This document shows positions 9,212 to 16,731 of a stretch of DNA of 64,000 bases, in pieces. The notes beneath the pieces are model-generated. The model was given only the letters and a program-made list of their open reading frames with translations, had not been told where the DNA came from and did no database searches. The position numbers and the translations under genes are program-made. Source of the stretch: Chryseobacterium candidae (GTDB taxonomy: Bacteria; Bacteroidota; Bacteroidia; Flavobacteriales; Weeksellaceae); NCBI RefSeq assembly GCF_004916905.1, contig NZ_SDLV01000003.1, forward strand, positions 248,001-312,000, read 5' to 3'. Numbering within the stretch: the stretch's first letter is position 1; the number at the start of each line of letters is the position of its first letter.

Positions 9212-9607
9212 ATGAAAAAAGCAATTAAAATCTTAGGAGTTATGATGCTGTTATTATTCACAGCATTATCTTTTTCGTCGTGCAGCAAAGATGACGACCC
9301 TGTCAACAATGAATTTTTCGCCGGAACCTACAAAGGAAAAGTCTCTTATAATGATGGAGGCTCTACCAATATCAGCACAGACAATGGAAGTGTATTTGTA
9401 ACGAAGATCGCCAGCGGCACCAAATATAATTTCGCTTTCTCCAACAGCATTCCGAATCTTAACGGAATAGAGTTTAATCAGGAAGGAGATCATACTCTGG
9501 TGATGATTGGTTCTACAGCAACCTCTTATATCAGAATTGACAATAATGTTCTAAAAATCCTGTATGTCAAAGATGGCAAAACGTGGACAGCCAACTGTAC
9601 GCGCTAG
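9212..9607 (+). CDS. Small lipoprotein, probably surface-exposed
   Basis: The protein is 131 aa with a lipoprotein signal peptide and lipobox FSSC (Cys24). The residues after the Cys, SKDDDP, resemble the K/D-rich lipoprotein export signal described in Capnocytophaga and Flavobacterium, so I infer that it is displayed on the cell surface. The mature domain is about 105 aa, beta-rich, and opens with FAGTYKGKVSY, as in small lipocalin-like lipoproteins of this phylum. It closes with the Trp/Cys-containing TWTANCTR. No partner gene is evident and the function is unknown. Confidence 0.75.
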   Translation: MKKAIKILGVMMLLLFTALSFSSCSKDDDPVNNEFFAGTYKGKVSYNDGGSTNISTDNGSVFVTKIASGTKYNFAFSNSIPNLNGIEFNQEGDHTLVMIGSTATSYIRIDNNVLKILYVKDGKTWTANCTR

Positions 9608-9630
9608 CCATGTCTATTTATATATTATGC

Positions 9631-9665
9631 AAGCCTGTTTCCGGAAATGGAGACGGGCTTTTTCA
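9631..9665 (+). terminator. Terminator of the 9212..9607 lipoprotein gene
   Basis: A 12-bp stem with two G-U pairs (AAGCCTGTTTCC, GGAGACGGGCTT at 9631-9660) is followed by a short T run. Confidence 0.75.
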
Positions 9666-9788
9666 TTGTAAATGAAGTGTTTTAATTTTTTTTTAAGCTG
9701 TAATAAACTTTAGTTAAGTTTGAAAATACTGTTTTTGTAGCCTGCTTTTTGTATATCTTTATTTAACAAAAAACAAACAATAATTCTT

Positions 9789-10085
9789 ATGAAAAAATTC
9801 TTATCTGCAATGTCTTTGATCCTGGGATTAGGACTTGCCACTGCTCAGCAGACTGCTCCCGCTACAGGTGCTACTGCACATCCGCCTGTAAAAGCAACTA
9901 CAGCAAAAGCTGCGAAACCAGCTGAAGTGAAAGCTGCAAAACCTGCAATGGATGCAAAAGCAGTGAAGCCTGCACAACCGGCTGCCAAAATGAAAAAAGA
10001 CGGCACTCCGGATAAGAGATATAAAGAAAACAAACACCTGAAAAAAGACGGTACTCCTGATAAAAGGTACAAAGAAAATAAATAA
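9789..10085 (+). CDS. Secreted Ala/Lys-rich protein with duplicated KKDGTPDKRYKENK motif
   Basis: The protein is 98 aa. Its signal peptide ends near ATAQQ (about residue 20). A low-complexity Ala/Lys/Pro segment at about 23-68 is built from KA, KPA and VKAAKPA units. The C-terminus carries two copies of KKDGTPDKRYKENK separated by HL. The two copies differ at many third codon positions, so the duplication is old and the protein sequence is under selection. The similar reading frames on the opposite strand are shadows of the low-complexity region. The strong positive charge suggests binding to an anionic surface (inference). The function is unknown. Confidence 0.75.
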   Translation: MKKFLSAMSLILGLGLATAQQTAPATGATAHPPVKATTAKAAKPAEVKAAKPAMDAKAVKPAQPAAKMKKDGTPDKRYKENKHLKKDGTPDKRYKENK

Positions 10086-10130
10086 GCATAACATTAACAT
10101 ATAGTTGTTATTTTCATAATCAAATTTCGA

Positions 10131-10163
10131 AAAACCGGTGGAACACGTTCCATCGGTTTTTTT
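10131..10163 (+). terminator. Terminator of the KDGTPDKRYKEN gene
   Basis: A 14-bp stem (AAAACCGGTGGAAC at 10131-10144, GTTCCATCGGTTTT at 10147-10160, one G-U pair) is followed by T's. Confidence 0.85.
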
Positions 10164-10208
10164 ATGTGAAGCTTCGTAAAAAATGATTCAAGATTCTTTA
10201 CTTATTTA

Positions 10209-10216
10209 TAAATTTG
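10209..10216 (+). promoter_or_regulatory. -7 box (TAAATTTG) 4 nt from the GH3-family ATG
   Basis: It is an exact TAnnTTTG match. Only four bases separate it from the ATG at 10221, so transcription should start at or very near the start codon. Confidence 0.6.
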
Positions 10217-10220
10217 ACCC

Positions 10221-11720
10221 ATGTTAAACTTCTTCAAGAAAAATGCAGCGCTGATTTGGGCAAAGAGACATGTTCAGAAAGCGGAGGATTTCAAAAAAAA
10301 TGCTGAAAAAAACCAGGAAGACTTATTAATTTCTCTGGTGAATACAGCTCAAAAAACACTTTTTGGACGGGAACATGATTTTGAAAACATTCATTCTGTA
10401 AAGGATTTTCAGGACAGAGTTCCTGTAGCCGATTATGAAGATCTGAAACCTTATATTGAAAGGGTAAAAAAGGGACAGTCCAATATTTTATGGACGGAAA
10501 CTCCGGAATATTTTGCCAAAACTTCGGGAACGACTTCCGGATCTAAGTACATTCCGATTTCCAAAGAAGGAATGCCATTTCAGATTGCCGGAGCCCAAAG
10601 TGCATTATTTCATTATATCAGCAAAAAGAATAACGCTGATTTTGTAAACGGAAAAATGATTTTCCTTCAGGGAAGCCCGGAACTGGAAGAAGTATTTGGA
10701 ATAAAAACAGGAAGACTGTCTGGTATTGTAGCGCATCATATTCCTAATTACCTTCAGAAAAACCGTCTGCCAAGCTGGAAAACCAATATTATGGAAGACT
10801 GGGAAGCGAAAGTAGACAAAATCATAAAGGAAACGGAACATGAAAACATGACACTCATCTCAGGAATTCCACCATGGCTGATCATGTATTTTGAAAAGTT
10901 AACAGAAAAACACGGTAAAAAGATCAAACAGCTTTTCCCAAATCTTCAGCTTATTGTAACAGGAGGAGTCAACTATGAACCTTATCGTGATAAAATGGAA
11001 GAGTTATTGGGAGGCAAAGTAGACATTGTTCAGACTTTCCCTGCTTCTGAAGGTTTTTTTGCTTTTCAGGATGATTACACCAAAGAAGGACTGCTGCTAT
11101 TGACCAATCATGGAATTTTCTACGAATTCATACCTTTGGAAGAATATGGCAAGCCTGGAGCAAGAAGATTGACGTTAAAAGAAATTGAGCTTCATAAAGA
11201 TTATGCATTGATTCTTACGACCAATTCCGGATTGTGGGCTTATTCTATAGGAGATGTTGTAAGATTTATCAGTAAAGATCCGTACAGGGTTTTGGTGAGC
11301 GGGAGAACCAAACATTTTACCTCTGCATTTGGTGAGCATGTGATTGCTATTGAAGTGGAAGAAGCAATGAAAGCTGCGCTTGAAAAACATCCTGCACAGA
11401 TTACGGAATTCCATCTCGCTCCGCAGGTGAATCCGGCTGAAGGACTTCCCTATCACGAATGGCTGATAGAATTTGAAAAAGAACCTGAAAACTTCGAAAC
11501 TTTCAGGGATGAACTGGATCTGCAGCTTCGGGCAAAGAATACTTACTATGATGATTTGATTTCGGGAAATATTTTACAAAAACTGCAAATCACCAGACTT
11601 AAAAAAAATGCCTTTCATGAATATGCAAAATCCCAGGGAAAATTAGGGGGGCAAAATAAGACCCCAAGATTGGCTAATGACAGAAAGATTGCAGATCTAT
11701 TGGAAATTTATAAAATTTAA
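10221..11720 (+). CDS. GH3 auxin-responsive promoter family protein (acyl-adenylate-forming enzyme)
   Basis: The protein is 499 aa and full-length for the bacterial GH3 family, whose plant members adenylate a carboxylate and join it to an amino acid. The ATP-binding loop TSGTTSGSKYIPIS is at about residues 105-118. A tyrosine/aspartate adenylate motif follows (YSIGDVVRF near 342), then the domain hinge VSGRTKHFTSAFGEHV. It is cytoplasmic. The bacterial substrate is not known; condensation of an acyl or amino acid is inferred from the family alone. It is monocistronic by context, with a probable leaderless start. Confidence 0.88.
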   Translation: MLNFFKKNAALIWAKRHVQKAEDFKKNAEKNQEDLLISLVNTAQKTLFGREHDFENIHSVKDFQDRVPVADYEDLKPYIERVKKGQSNILWTETPEYFAKTSGTTSGSKYIPISKEGMPFQIAGAQSALFHYISKKNNADFVNGKMIFLQGSPELEEVFGIKTGRLSGIVAHHIPNYLQKNRLPSWKTNIMEDWEAKVDKIIKETEHENMTLISGIPPWLIMYFEKLTEKHGKKIKQLFPNLQLIVTGGVNYEPYRDKMEELLGGKVDIVQTFPASEGFFAFQDDYTKEGLLLLTNHGIFYEFIPLEEYGKPGARRLTLKEIELHKDYALILTTNSGLWAYSIGDVVRFISKDPYRVLVSGRTKHFTSAFGEHVIAIEVEEAMKAALEKHPAQITEFHLAPQVNPAEGLPYHEWLIEFEKEPENFETFRDELDLQLRAKNTYYDDLISGNILQKLQITRLKKNAFHEYAKSQGKLGGQNKTPRLANDRKIADLLEIYKI

Positions 11721-11763
11721 TCATATTTTTTCAATTCCAAAAACGTATATTCAAAAAAAATTA

Positions 11764-11771
11764 TAAATTTG
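11764..11771 (+). promoter_or_regulatory. -7 box (TAAATTTG) for the 11790..12152 lipoprotein
   Basis: It is an exact TAnnTTTG match 18 nt before the ATG. Confidence 0.6.
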
Positions 11772-11789
11772 AAAAACTAAAAGAAAATA

Positions 11790-12152
11790 ATGAAAGCATC
11801 TGTACTGTTGAAATCATCTTTACTAACATCTTTATTTGTTATTACATCTTGTGCTACTACAAAATACAGCGAAGATATTTCAAAAAATAATTACTCTAAT
11901 CTTGAAGCCGGAAAAATATACAAAGTTACAATGAGAGACGGCTCTCCGAAGCAGACGATCTTATTCAGAAACGTTGTTGGCGAAAATCTTGTAGGTACAG
12001 CCGGTAAAAAAGACAGTACAGAAGTGATTATTCCTAAAGCAAATGTAGCTGCCGTAAAAGACAGAAGAAAAGCAAGAATTGCGGCAGGTGCTACCATTAT
12101 CGGAGCAGCAGGTGTTGCTGCCATCGTATTAAGTTCTTCCAGAGCTGACTAA
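11790..12152 (+). CDS. Small lipoprotein with C-terminal hydrophobic helix
   Basis: The protein is 120 aa with lipobox VITSC (Cys21). The short mature domain contains AGKIYKVTMRDGS and QTILFRNVVGENLVG, as in small bacterial beta-barrel folds. A basic KDRRKARI stretch comes before a Gly/Ala-rich hydrophobic helix (about 92-115). A lipidated N-terminus plus a C-terminal membrane segment suggests a cell-envelope anchor. No known family is recognised and no partner gene is evident. Confidence 0.75.
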   Translation: MKASVLLKSSLLTSLFVITSCATTKYSEDISKNNYSNLEAGKIYKVTMRDGSPKQTILFRNVVGENLVGTAGKKDSTEVIIPKANVAAVKDRRKARIAAGATIIGAAGVAAIVLSSSRAD

Positions 12153-12208
12153 AATAGATTTTATCTTTTGAGACTTATTTAATATATCTTTCAAAAATTG
12201 TCATATGA

Positions 12209-12240
12209 ATAGCCCTAAATAAATTTTTAGGGCTATTTTT
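12209..12240 (+). terminator. Terminator between the lipoprotein gene and the MFS gene
   Basis: An 11-bp stem (ATAGCCCTAAA at 12209-12219, TTTAGGGCTAT at 12226-12236) is followed by T's. The T tract also forms the promoter box of the next gene. Confidence 0.8.
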
Positions 12241-12241
12241 G
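12234..12241 (+). promoter_or_regulatory. -7 box (TATTTTTG) embedded in the terminator T tract, for the MFS gene
   Basis: TAnnTTTG is matched exactly by the end of the terminator stem plus its T run. Only three bases separate it from the ATG at 12245. Confidence 0.5.
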
Positions 12242-12244
12242 TTC

Positions 12245-13480
12245 ATGATTTCCTTTACCCCGTTACAAACATTACAAAATGTTGAGTTCAGAAATCTTCT
12301 TAGCGGGAGATTTTTTATTGTTTTAGCCTTCCGAATGCTCGCTACTTTATTAGGATGGTGGGTGTATCAATTAACAAAAGATCCTTTTTCAATAGGCCTT
12401 ATCGGACTTTCAGAGGTGATTCCTGCTGTAAGCTGTGCGCTGTATGCCGGACATGTTATTGATATGAATGAAAAAAAGAGACTGCTTCTTATTTGTAATT
12501 ATGCCTATATTTTTCTGATCGGACTTCTGCTGATTCCTGCATTCCTGGATGTGGAAATGCACTTTACAGGTCATCAGATTACCTATTATATTTATGGGGT
12601 TATCTTTTTCACCGGGATAGCAAGAGCCTTTATCGGTCCCATTGTTCCTTCCATGATACCTAAAATCGTAAAGAAAGAGAATCTTCCCAATGCCGTAACC
12701 CTGAACCAGGCCACTTTCCTGATTTCTTCTGTTTGCGGACATGCTATTGGAGGTGTTCTTATTGGATTTATCGGTGTAAAATGGACACTGGTTGCTATTT
12801 TAGCACTCATATTGGTTGCTTCATTATTTTTCTGGCAGCTTCACAAACAGTATTCAGAATACAAAAAGGAAACAGTAAATGTAGCAGAAAGCATGCGCGA
12901 AGGAATTTCTTATATTTTTAAAACCAAGGAGATTCTGGGTGCTTTATGTCTTGATATGTTTGCCGTACTTTTTGGCGGAGCAGTAGCTATGATCCCCGTA
13001 TTTGCAACAGACATCCTGAATTCAGGAGCTGAAGGTTTCGGCTTACTGAATGCAGCTTCGGATATTGGTTCCATGTGTATTATTACTATTTTATCTATTG
13101 TTCCTCTCCGAAAAAATCAGGGAAAAATACTTCTTGCTGTTGTTACAGGATTCGGGCTATGTATCATTGGATTCGGTTTATCAAAATTATATTGGCTGTC
13201 TTTTATGTTCCTGGTGATGAGCGGAATGCTGGATGGAATTTCTGTGGTTATCCGAGGTACCATTGTACAGTTAAAAACACCGGATCACATCAGAGGTCGT
13301 GTTCTGAGTGTGAATTCAATTTTCATCATGTCCAGCAATGAAATGGGACAGTTTGAAAGTGGACTTATGGCCAAATTACTTGGTGTTGTGCGCTCTGTGG
13401 TATTTGGCGGCTGTATGACTGTTTTAATTGCCCTGCTGGTGGGAAGTACCAATCCTAAATTGAGAAAGATGCAATATTAA
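12245..13480 (+). CDS. MFS transporter, EntS-like (MFS_3) exporter
   Basis: The protein is 411 aa and has about 11-12 hydrophobic helices. It opens with the MFS_3-type phrase EFRNLLSGRFFIVLAFRML. A cytoplasmic loop with RGRVLSVNSIFIM near the third quarter is typical of the EntS/enterobactin-exporter branch. It probably exports a small molecule or siderophore by proton antiport, but the substrate cannot be read from the sequence. I start at the ATG at 12245; a TTG six bases upstream lies in the terminator/promoter. No siderophore biosynthesis genes are nearby. Confidence 0.88.
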   Translation: MISFTPLQTLQNVEFRNLLSGRFFIVLAFRMLATLLGWWVYQLTKDPFSIGLIGLSEVIPAVSCALYAGHVIDMNEKKRLLLICNYAYIFLIGLLLIPAFLDVEMHFTGHQITYYIYGVIFFTGIARAFIGPIVPSMIPKIVKKENLPNAVTLNQATFLISSVCGHAIGGVLIGFIGVKWTLVAILALILVASLFFWQLHKQYSEYKKETVNVAESMREGISYIFKTKEILGALCLDMFAVLFGGAVAMIPVFATDILNSGAEGFGLLNAASDIGSMCIITILSIVPLRKNQGKILLAVVTGFGLCIIGFGLSKLYWLSFMFLVMSGMLDGISVVIRGTIVQLKTPDHIRGRVLSVNSIFIMSSNEMGQFESGLMAKLLGVVRSVVFGGCMTVLIALLVGSTNPKLRKMQY

Positions 13481-13540
13481 TTTATTGTTTATCAGACCAT
13501 TTAAAATCTGACGTCAAAAAAACAAGAATCCGAAATACTT

Positions 13541-13580
13541 AAAATCAGAATAGAACGTTTTCTATTCTGATTTTTATTTT
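13541..13580 (+). terminator. MFS gene terminator
   Basis: A perfect 15-bp stem (AAAATCAGAATAGAA at 13541-13555, its complement at 13560-13574) with a 4-nt loop is followed by T-rich sequence. Confidence 0.85.
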
Positions 13581-13756
13581 ATACCTGTTTTTTAAAAATT
13601 TATAAAAGAATTCAATCTCAAATATTTATCAAAACCACCAATATCTTTACGATCTCCATATAATCTAACCCAAACAATAAAATACAATATTTAAAACCAA
13701 CACATTACTTTCGTTAAATATATCTCAAAATCTTTAATTTAACGTTAATAATTTTT

Positions 13757-13764
13757 TATATTTG
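13757..13764 (+). promoter_or_regulatory. -7 box (TATATTTG) for the 13784..14389 gene
   Basis: It is an exact TAnnTTTG match 19 nt before the ATG. Confidence 0.6.
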
Positions 13765-13783
13765 CTTCATAAAATATCCCCCT

Positions 13784-14389
13784 ATGACTAAACTTTTACT
13801 AATTTTGAGCTTTCTCATGACAGGTTCTCTGATAAATGCTCAATTTTTTTCAGATCAAACCCTACAACAATCTGTTTTGCAGCTCAATAATGCTACAACA
13901 GAAAACGACTACAATATGCTTTTTTCTAAGTTTTCAGAAGCTAAAACTTCAGAAAAATGGCAGGCTAATTACTACGCTGCAGCAACATTGTATCTTAAGA
14001 CCAATTTCCTTTTAAAGAACAGCCCGAACAGTCCTCTTGGAGAGCCTAATGAATCTGCAAGAAAACTGGCCATGCAGGCCCTTGCTTCTGAAAAGAATAA
14101 TGGGGAGGTAAATATTCTCCTTGCTCTTATTCATTTTCAGAAAATAAGAATAAAAACAGCTGCAGACCCTCAAAAGGAATTAAAAACAGCTACAGGCTTT
14201 ATGGCCAAAGCGGAAACTACTTTAAAGAACAATCCCAGACTTTCTTTTTTAAAGGCTGAAATAGCTGAAAAACAAGGAAACAAGACGGAGGCTATAAAGT
14301 TCTATAAAAAAGCAGCCAAAGAATTTGAAACATCAGACCCCTCATCCGCTTCACCTAATTGGGGAAGACAGCTGATCGGAACAAATTAA
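13784..14389 (+). CDS. Secreted helical (TPR-like) protein
   Basis: The protein is 201 aa with a signal peptide (cleavage after INA, about residue 19). The mature part is all-helical. It has repeated two-helix units with Ala and Tyr at TPR-like positions, including WQANYYAAATLYLK, NNGEVNILLALIHFQ and LKAEIAEKQGNKTEAIKFYKKAAKEFE. I read this as a periplasmic TPR-like scaffold of unknown function. It has its own promoter box and terminator. Confidence 0.75.
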   Translation: MTKLLLILSFLMTGSLINAQFFSDQTLQQSVLQLNNATTENDYNMLFSKFSEAKTSEKWQANYYAAATLYLKTNFLLKNSPNSPLGEPNESARKLAMQALASEKNNGEVNILLALIHFQKIRIKTAADPQKELKTATGFMAKAETTLKNNPRLSFLKAEIAEKQGNKTEAIKFYKKAAKEFETSDPSSASPNWGRQLIGTN

Positions 14390-14411
14390 CAGTAAGAATA
14401 TGCATGATCTC

Positions 14412-14440
14412 CTGATCAAATCGGGACGATCAGTTTTTTT
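14412..14440 (+). terminator. Terminator after the TPR-like gene
   Basis: A 6-bp stem CTGATC/GATCAG (14412-14417, 14428-14433) is followed by seven T's. Confidence 0.6.
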
Positions 14441-14557
14441 GATATGAAAGACTTAAAAATCCATCGAATGTTTAGAGAAACATTACTTTATATCAGATAA
14501 AAAACAGCATTTTTTGTAACTAAACACTTTTACTATTTGTTTTTAAAATTAATTCTC

Positions 14558-16630
14558 ATGAAAAAAACATTACTTGTTTTCTTAATCATATTTTCACATA
14601 TTTTATTTGCTCAATCAGATTGCGGCACTGCAATGGCGGTGTGCGGCAACACTGATATATCCTATACTCCCAACGGCCATGGAGACATTGCGGAAGACCT
14701 CGGCGGATGTTTAACTTCTGACGAAAAGTTCTCCGTATGGTATTCTTTTACCGTTGCTACAGGTGGAACTCTTACCTTTGAAATCATCCCTAACGACCAG
14801 GGAGATGATTATGACTTTGGAGTATACGGACCAAACAAATCTTGCGGAAACCTGGGAGCTCCAATACGTTGTTCATATTCCGGACAAAGTGGAAACACTG
14901 GTCTTAATATGACCGCTACAGATCTTAGTGAGGACGCTACAGGGGACAAATGGGTAAAATATCTTGACGTATTGCCTGGCCAGACTTACTATATTATTGT
15001 AAACAACCACAGAGAGACAGCTAACGGATTCAAATTATCATGGGGTGGTACAGCTACTTTATCATCTCCGTTCACTGATCCGAATATTCAGCCTTATCCA
15101 TTCGTTCCACCGGGAATTCCAGGAGCTAATCCTACTGACCCAAGAGAAGTAGTGGTATGTTCAAATCCGGCGACTTTTGATTTCGCATCGTTATCAGCAG
15201 GAATTCTTAATGGTAACCCTAATTTCAGCATCAGCTACCACACCAGTCAAAATGATGCCTTAACCGGTAACAACCCTCTTGTTGGCCCACAAACTGTTAC
15301 TCCTGTTGGCGTTTATTTCTATAGCATCAATTATACTGATCCTACTAACCCGAACAGCCCTGTTAATAAATGCAGACAGACGGGTAAATTTAAATTTAAA
15401 GATGGCACCATCAAGGCTACCAATGTAACGCTAACAAGCTGTAATAATAACAATGCAGGTACCGCAACTTATGATCTAACAACTGCCGCTGTTTTTGCTG
15501 ATCCAACCGCGACTAAAAAATATTATCATACTTTATACGATCTGAATAACTCAATTAATGAGATTACCAACATCTATCAGTTTGTTTCTGCAGAAGGTAA
15601 AATATATGCAAAGGTAACCTCTGTTTTCGGATGTAGTGATATTGCAGAAATTACCCTTAAGTTCTACCCGCAAATCATTGCAAAAGATGCAGAATTAAGA
15701 TCATGCTTTATTGAGGCAAATCCTTCCACAGCTTTATTCAACCTTGATAATGCTGCTGTAATCACTCCACAGGCAGGTATTACTAAAAAATACTTCCCTT
15801 CACTGACCGATGCAATTGATGGAACCAATGAAATTTTAAACGCTAATTATATTGCACCAAGCGGTTTGGTATACGTAAGAGTATCTGACACCAGAGGATG
15901 TTATGTAGTAGTGAAAATTGGTTTAACAGTAATTGCCCCGGTAACATCTAATGTATTGAAAGACAAAATTATCTGTATAGAAGACACTACAACTTTAGAT
16001 GCGGGACCCGGATTCAAAAGCTATGAATGGAGCACAGGAGCTACAACACAGTCTATCAAAGATGTAGGTGTAGGTATTTACTGGGTAAAATTAAAAACAG
16101 GAGAATGTGTTGCCACTCAAAAGGTAACAGTTTATCCTTCTGAACAGCCGGTAGTAACAAACATCGATATTAACAACACTACATTAACAATCAATGTTAT
16201 TGGAGGAACTCCGGATTATCAGTATTCTATGGATAAAATTTTATGGCAGCCGTCTAATGTATTCTCCAATGTAGCAAGAGGAACTTACAAAGTGTATGTA
16301 AAAGATGCTTATGACTGCGAACCTATTGAAGTGAACGTAGTAGTTCCTAACCTTATCAATATGATTACTCCCAACGGAGATGGCGTGAATGATGTAGTAG
16401 ATTATTCTGCTATGGCAGATAAACAGAACCTTATTTTAAGTATCTTTGACAGATACGGAACAAAAATCCACCAGGGAGATAAATCCAACGGTTACAAATG
16501 GGATGGTAGAATTGCCGGCAAGAATATTCCTACAGGTACTTACTGGTATTCTGTAACATGGAACGAAAATGACAAGAAGAACACTCCTTTCAAGTTTTCA
16601 GGATGGATTGTTGTAAAAAACAGAGAATAA
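14558..16630 (+). CDS. T9SS type B sorting-domain surface protein (paralog 1)
   Basis: The protein is 690 aa from the ATG at 14558; an upstream TTG in frame gives no signal peptide. After the signal peptide (ends LFAQ) comes a Cys-rich beta domain opening SDCGTAMAVCGNTDISY, about 150 aa. A linker and a CSNPATFDF module follow, then two tandem repeats starting LTSCNNNNAGTATYDL and LRSCFIEANPSTALFNL. The later modules are LDAGPGFKSYEWSTGATTQSI and a GGTPDYQYSMD domain. The last 85 aa begin ITPNGDGVNDVVDYS and end FSGWIVVKNRE; this is the gliding-motility-associated C-terminal domain that directs export by the type IX system. A surface role such as adhesion is inferred. Confidence 0.9.
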   Translation: MKKTLLVFLIIFSHILFAQSDCGTAMAVCGNTDISYTPNGHGDIAEDLGGCLTSDEKFSVWYSFTVATGGTLTFEIIPNDQGDDYDFGVYGPNKSCGNLGAPIRCSYSGQSGNTGLNMTATDLSEDATGDKWVKYLDVLPGQTYYIIVNNHRETANGFKLSWGGTATLSSPFTDPNIQPYPFVPPGIPGANPTDPREVVVCSNPATFDFASLSAGILNGNPNFSISYHTSQNDALTGNNPLVGPQTVTPVGVYFYSINYTDPTNPNSPVNKCRQTGKFKFKDGTIKATNVTLTSCNNNNAGTATYDLTTAAVFADPTATKKYYHTLYDLNNSINEITNIYQFVSAEGKIYAKVTSVFGCSDIAEITLKFYPQIIAKDAELRSCFIEANPSTALFNLDNAAVITPQAGITKKYFPSLTDAIDGTNEILNANYIAPSGLVYVRVSDTRGCYVVVKIGLTVIAPVTSNVLKDKIICIEDTTTLDAGPGFKSYEWSTGATTQSIKDVGVGIYWVKLKTGECVATQKVTVYPSEQPVVTNIDINNTTLTINVIGGTPDYQYSMDKILWQPSNVFSNVARGTYKVYVKDAYDCEPIEVNVVVPNLINMITPNGDGVNDVVDYSAMADKQNLILSIFDRYGTKIHQGDKSNGYKWDGRIAGKNIPTGTYWYSVTWNENDKKNTPFKFSGWIVVKNRE

Positions 16631-16645
16631 AACACCTTATAATAT

Positions 16646-16675
16646 AAAAAGCCGCTTTGGCGGCTTTTTCTTTTA
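16646..16675 (+). terminator. Terminator between T9SS paralogs 1 and 2
   Basis: A perfect 10-bp stem (AAAAAGCCGC at 16646-16655, GCGGCTTTTT at 16660-16669) has a 4-nt loop. It overlaps the region of longer in-frame starts for the next gene, which supports the ATG at 16732. Confidence 0.85.
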
Positions 16676-16731
16676 CAAAGAATGATAAAAATTTATTGAT
16701 TTCAAGTTTGTTTAACAAAAAAGTTTTAACA

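Larger units (their letters stand above)
13481..13783. other. Gene-free interval: terminator and promoter only
   Basis: It holds the MFS terminator (13541-13580), then about 175 bp of AT-rich sequence with no coding frame, ending in the -7 box TATATTTG at 13757-13764 for the next gene. Confidence 0.6.

Noticed and set aside
9828-10100. Long frames on the minus strand opposite the KDGTPDKRYKEN gene
   Set aside because: They are shadows of the Ala/Lys-rich coding sequence with no start context or known features.
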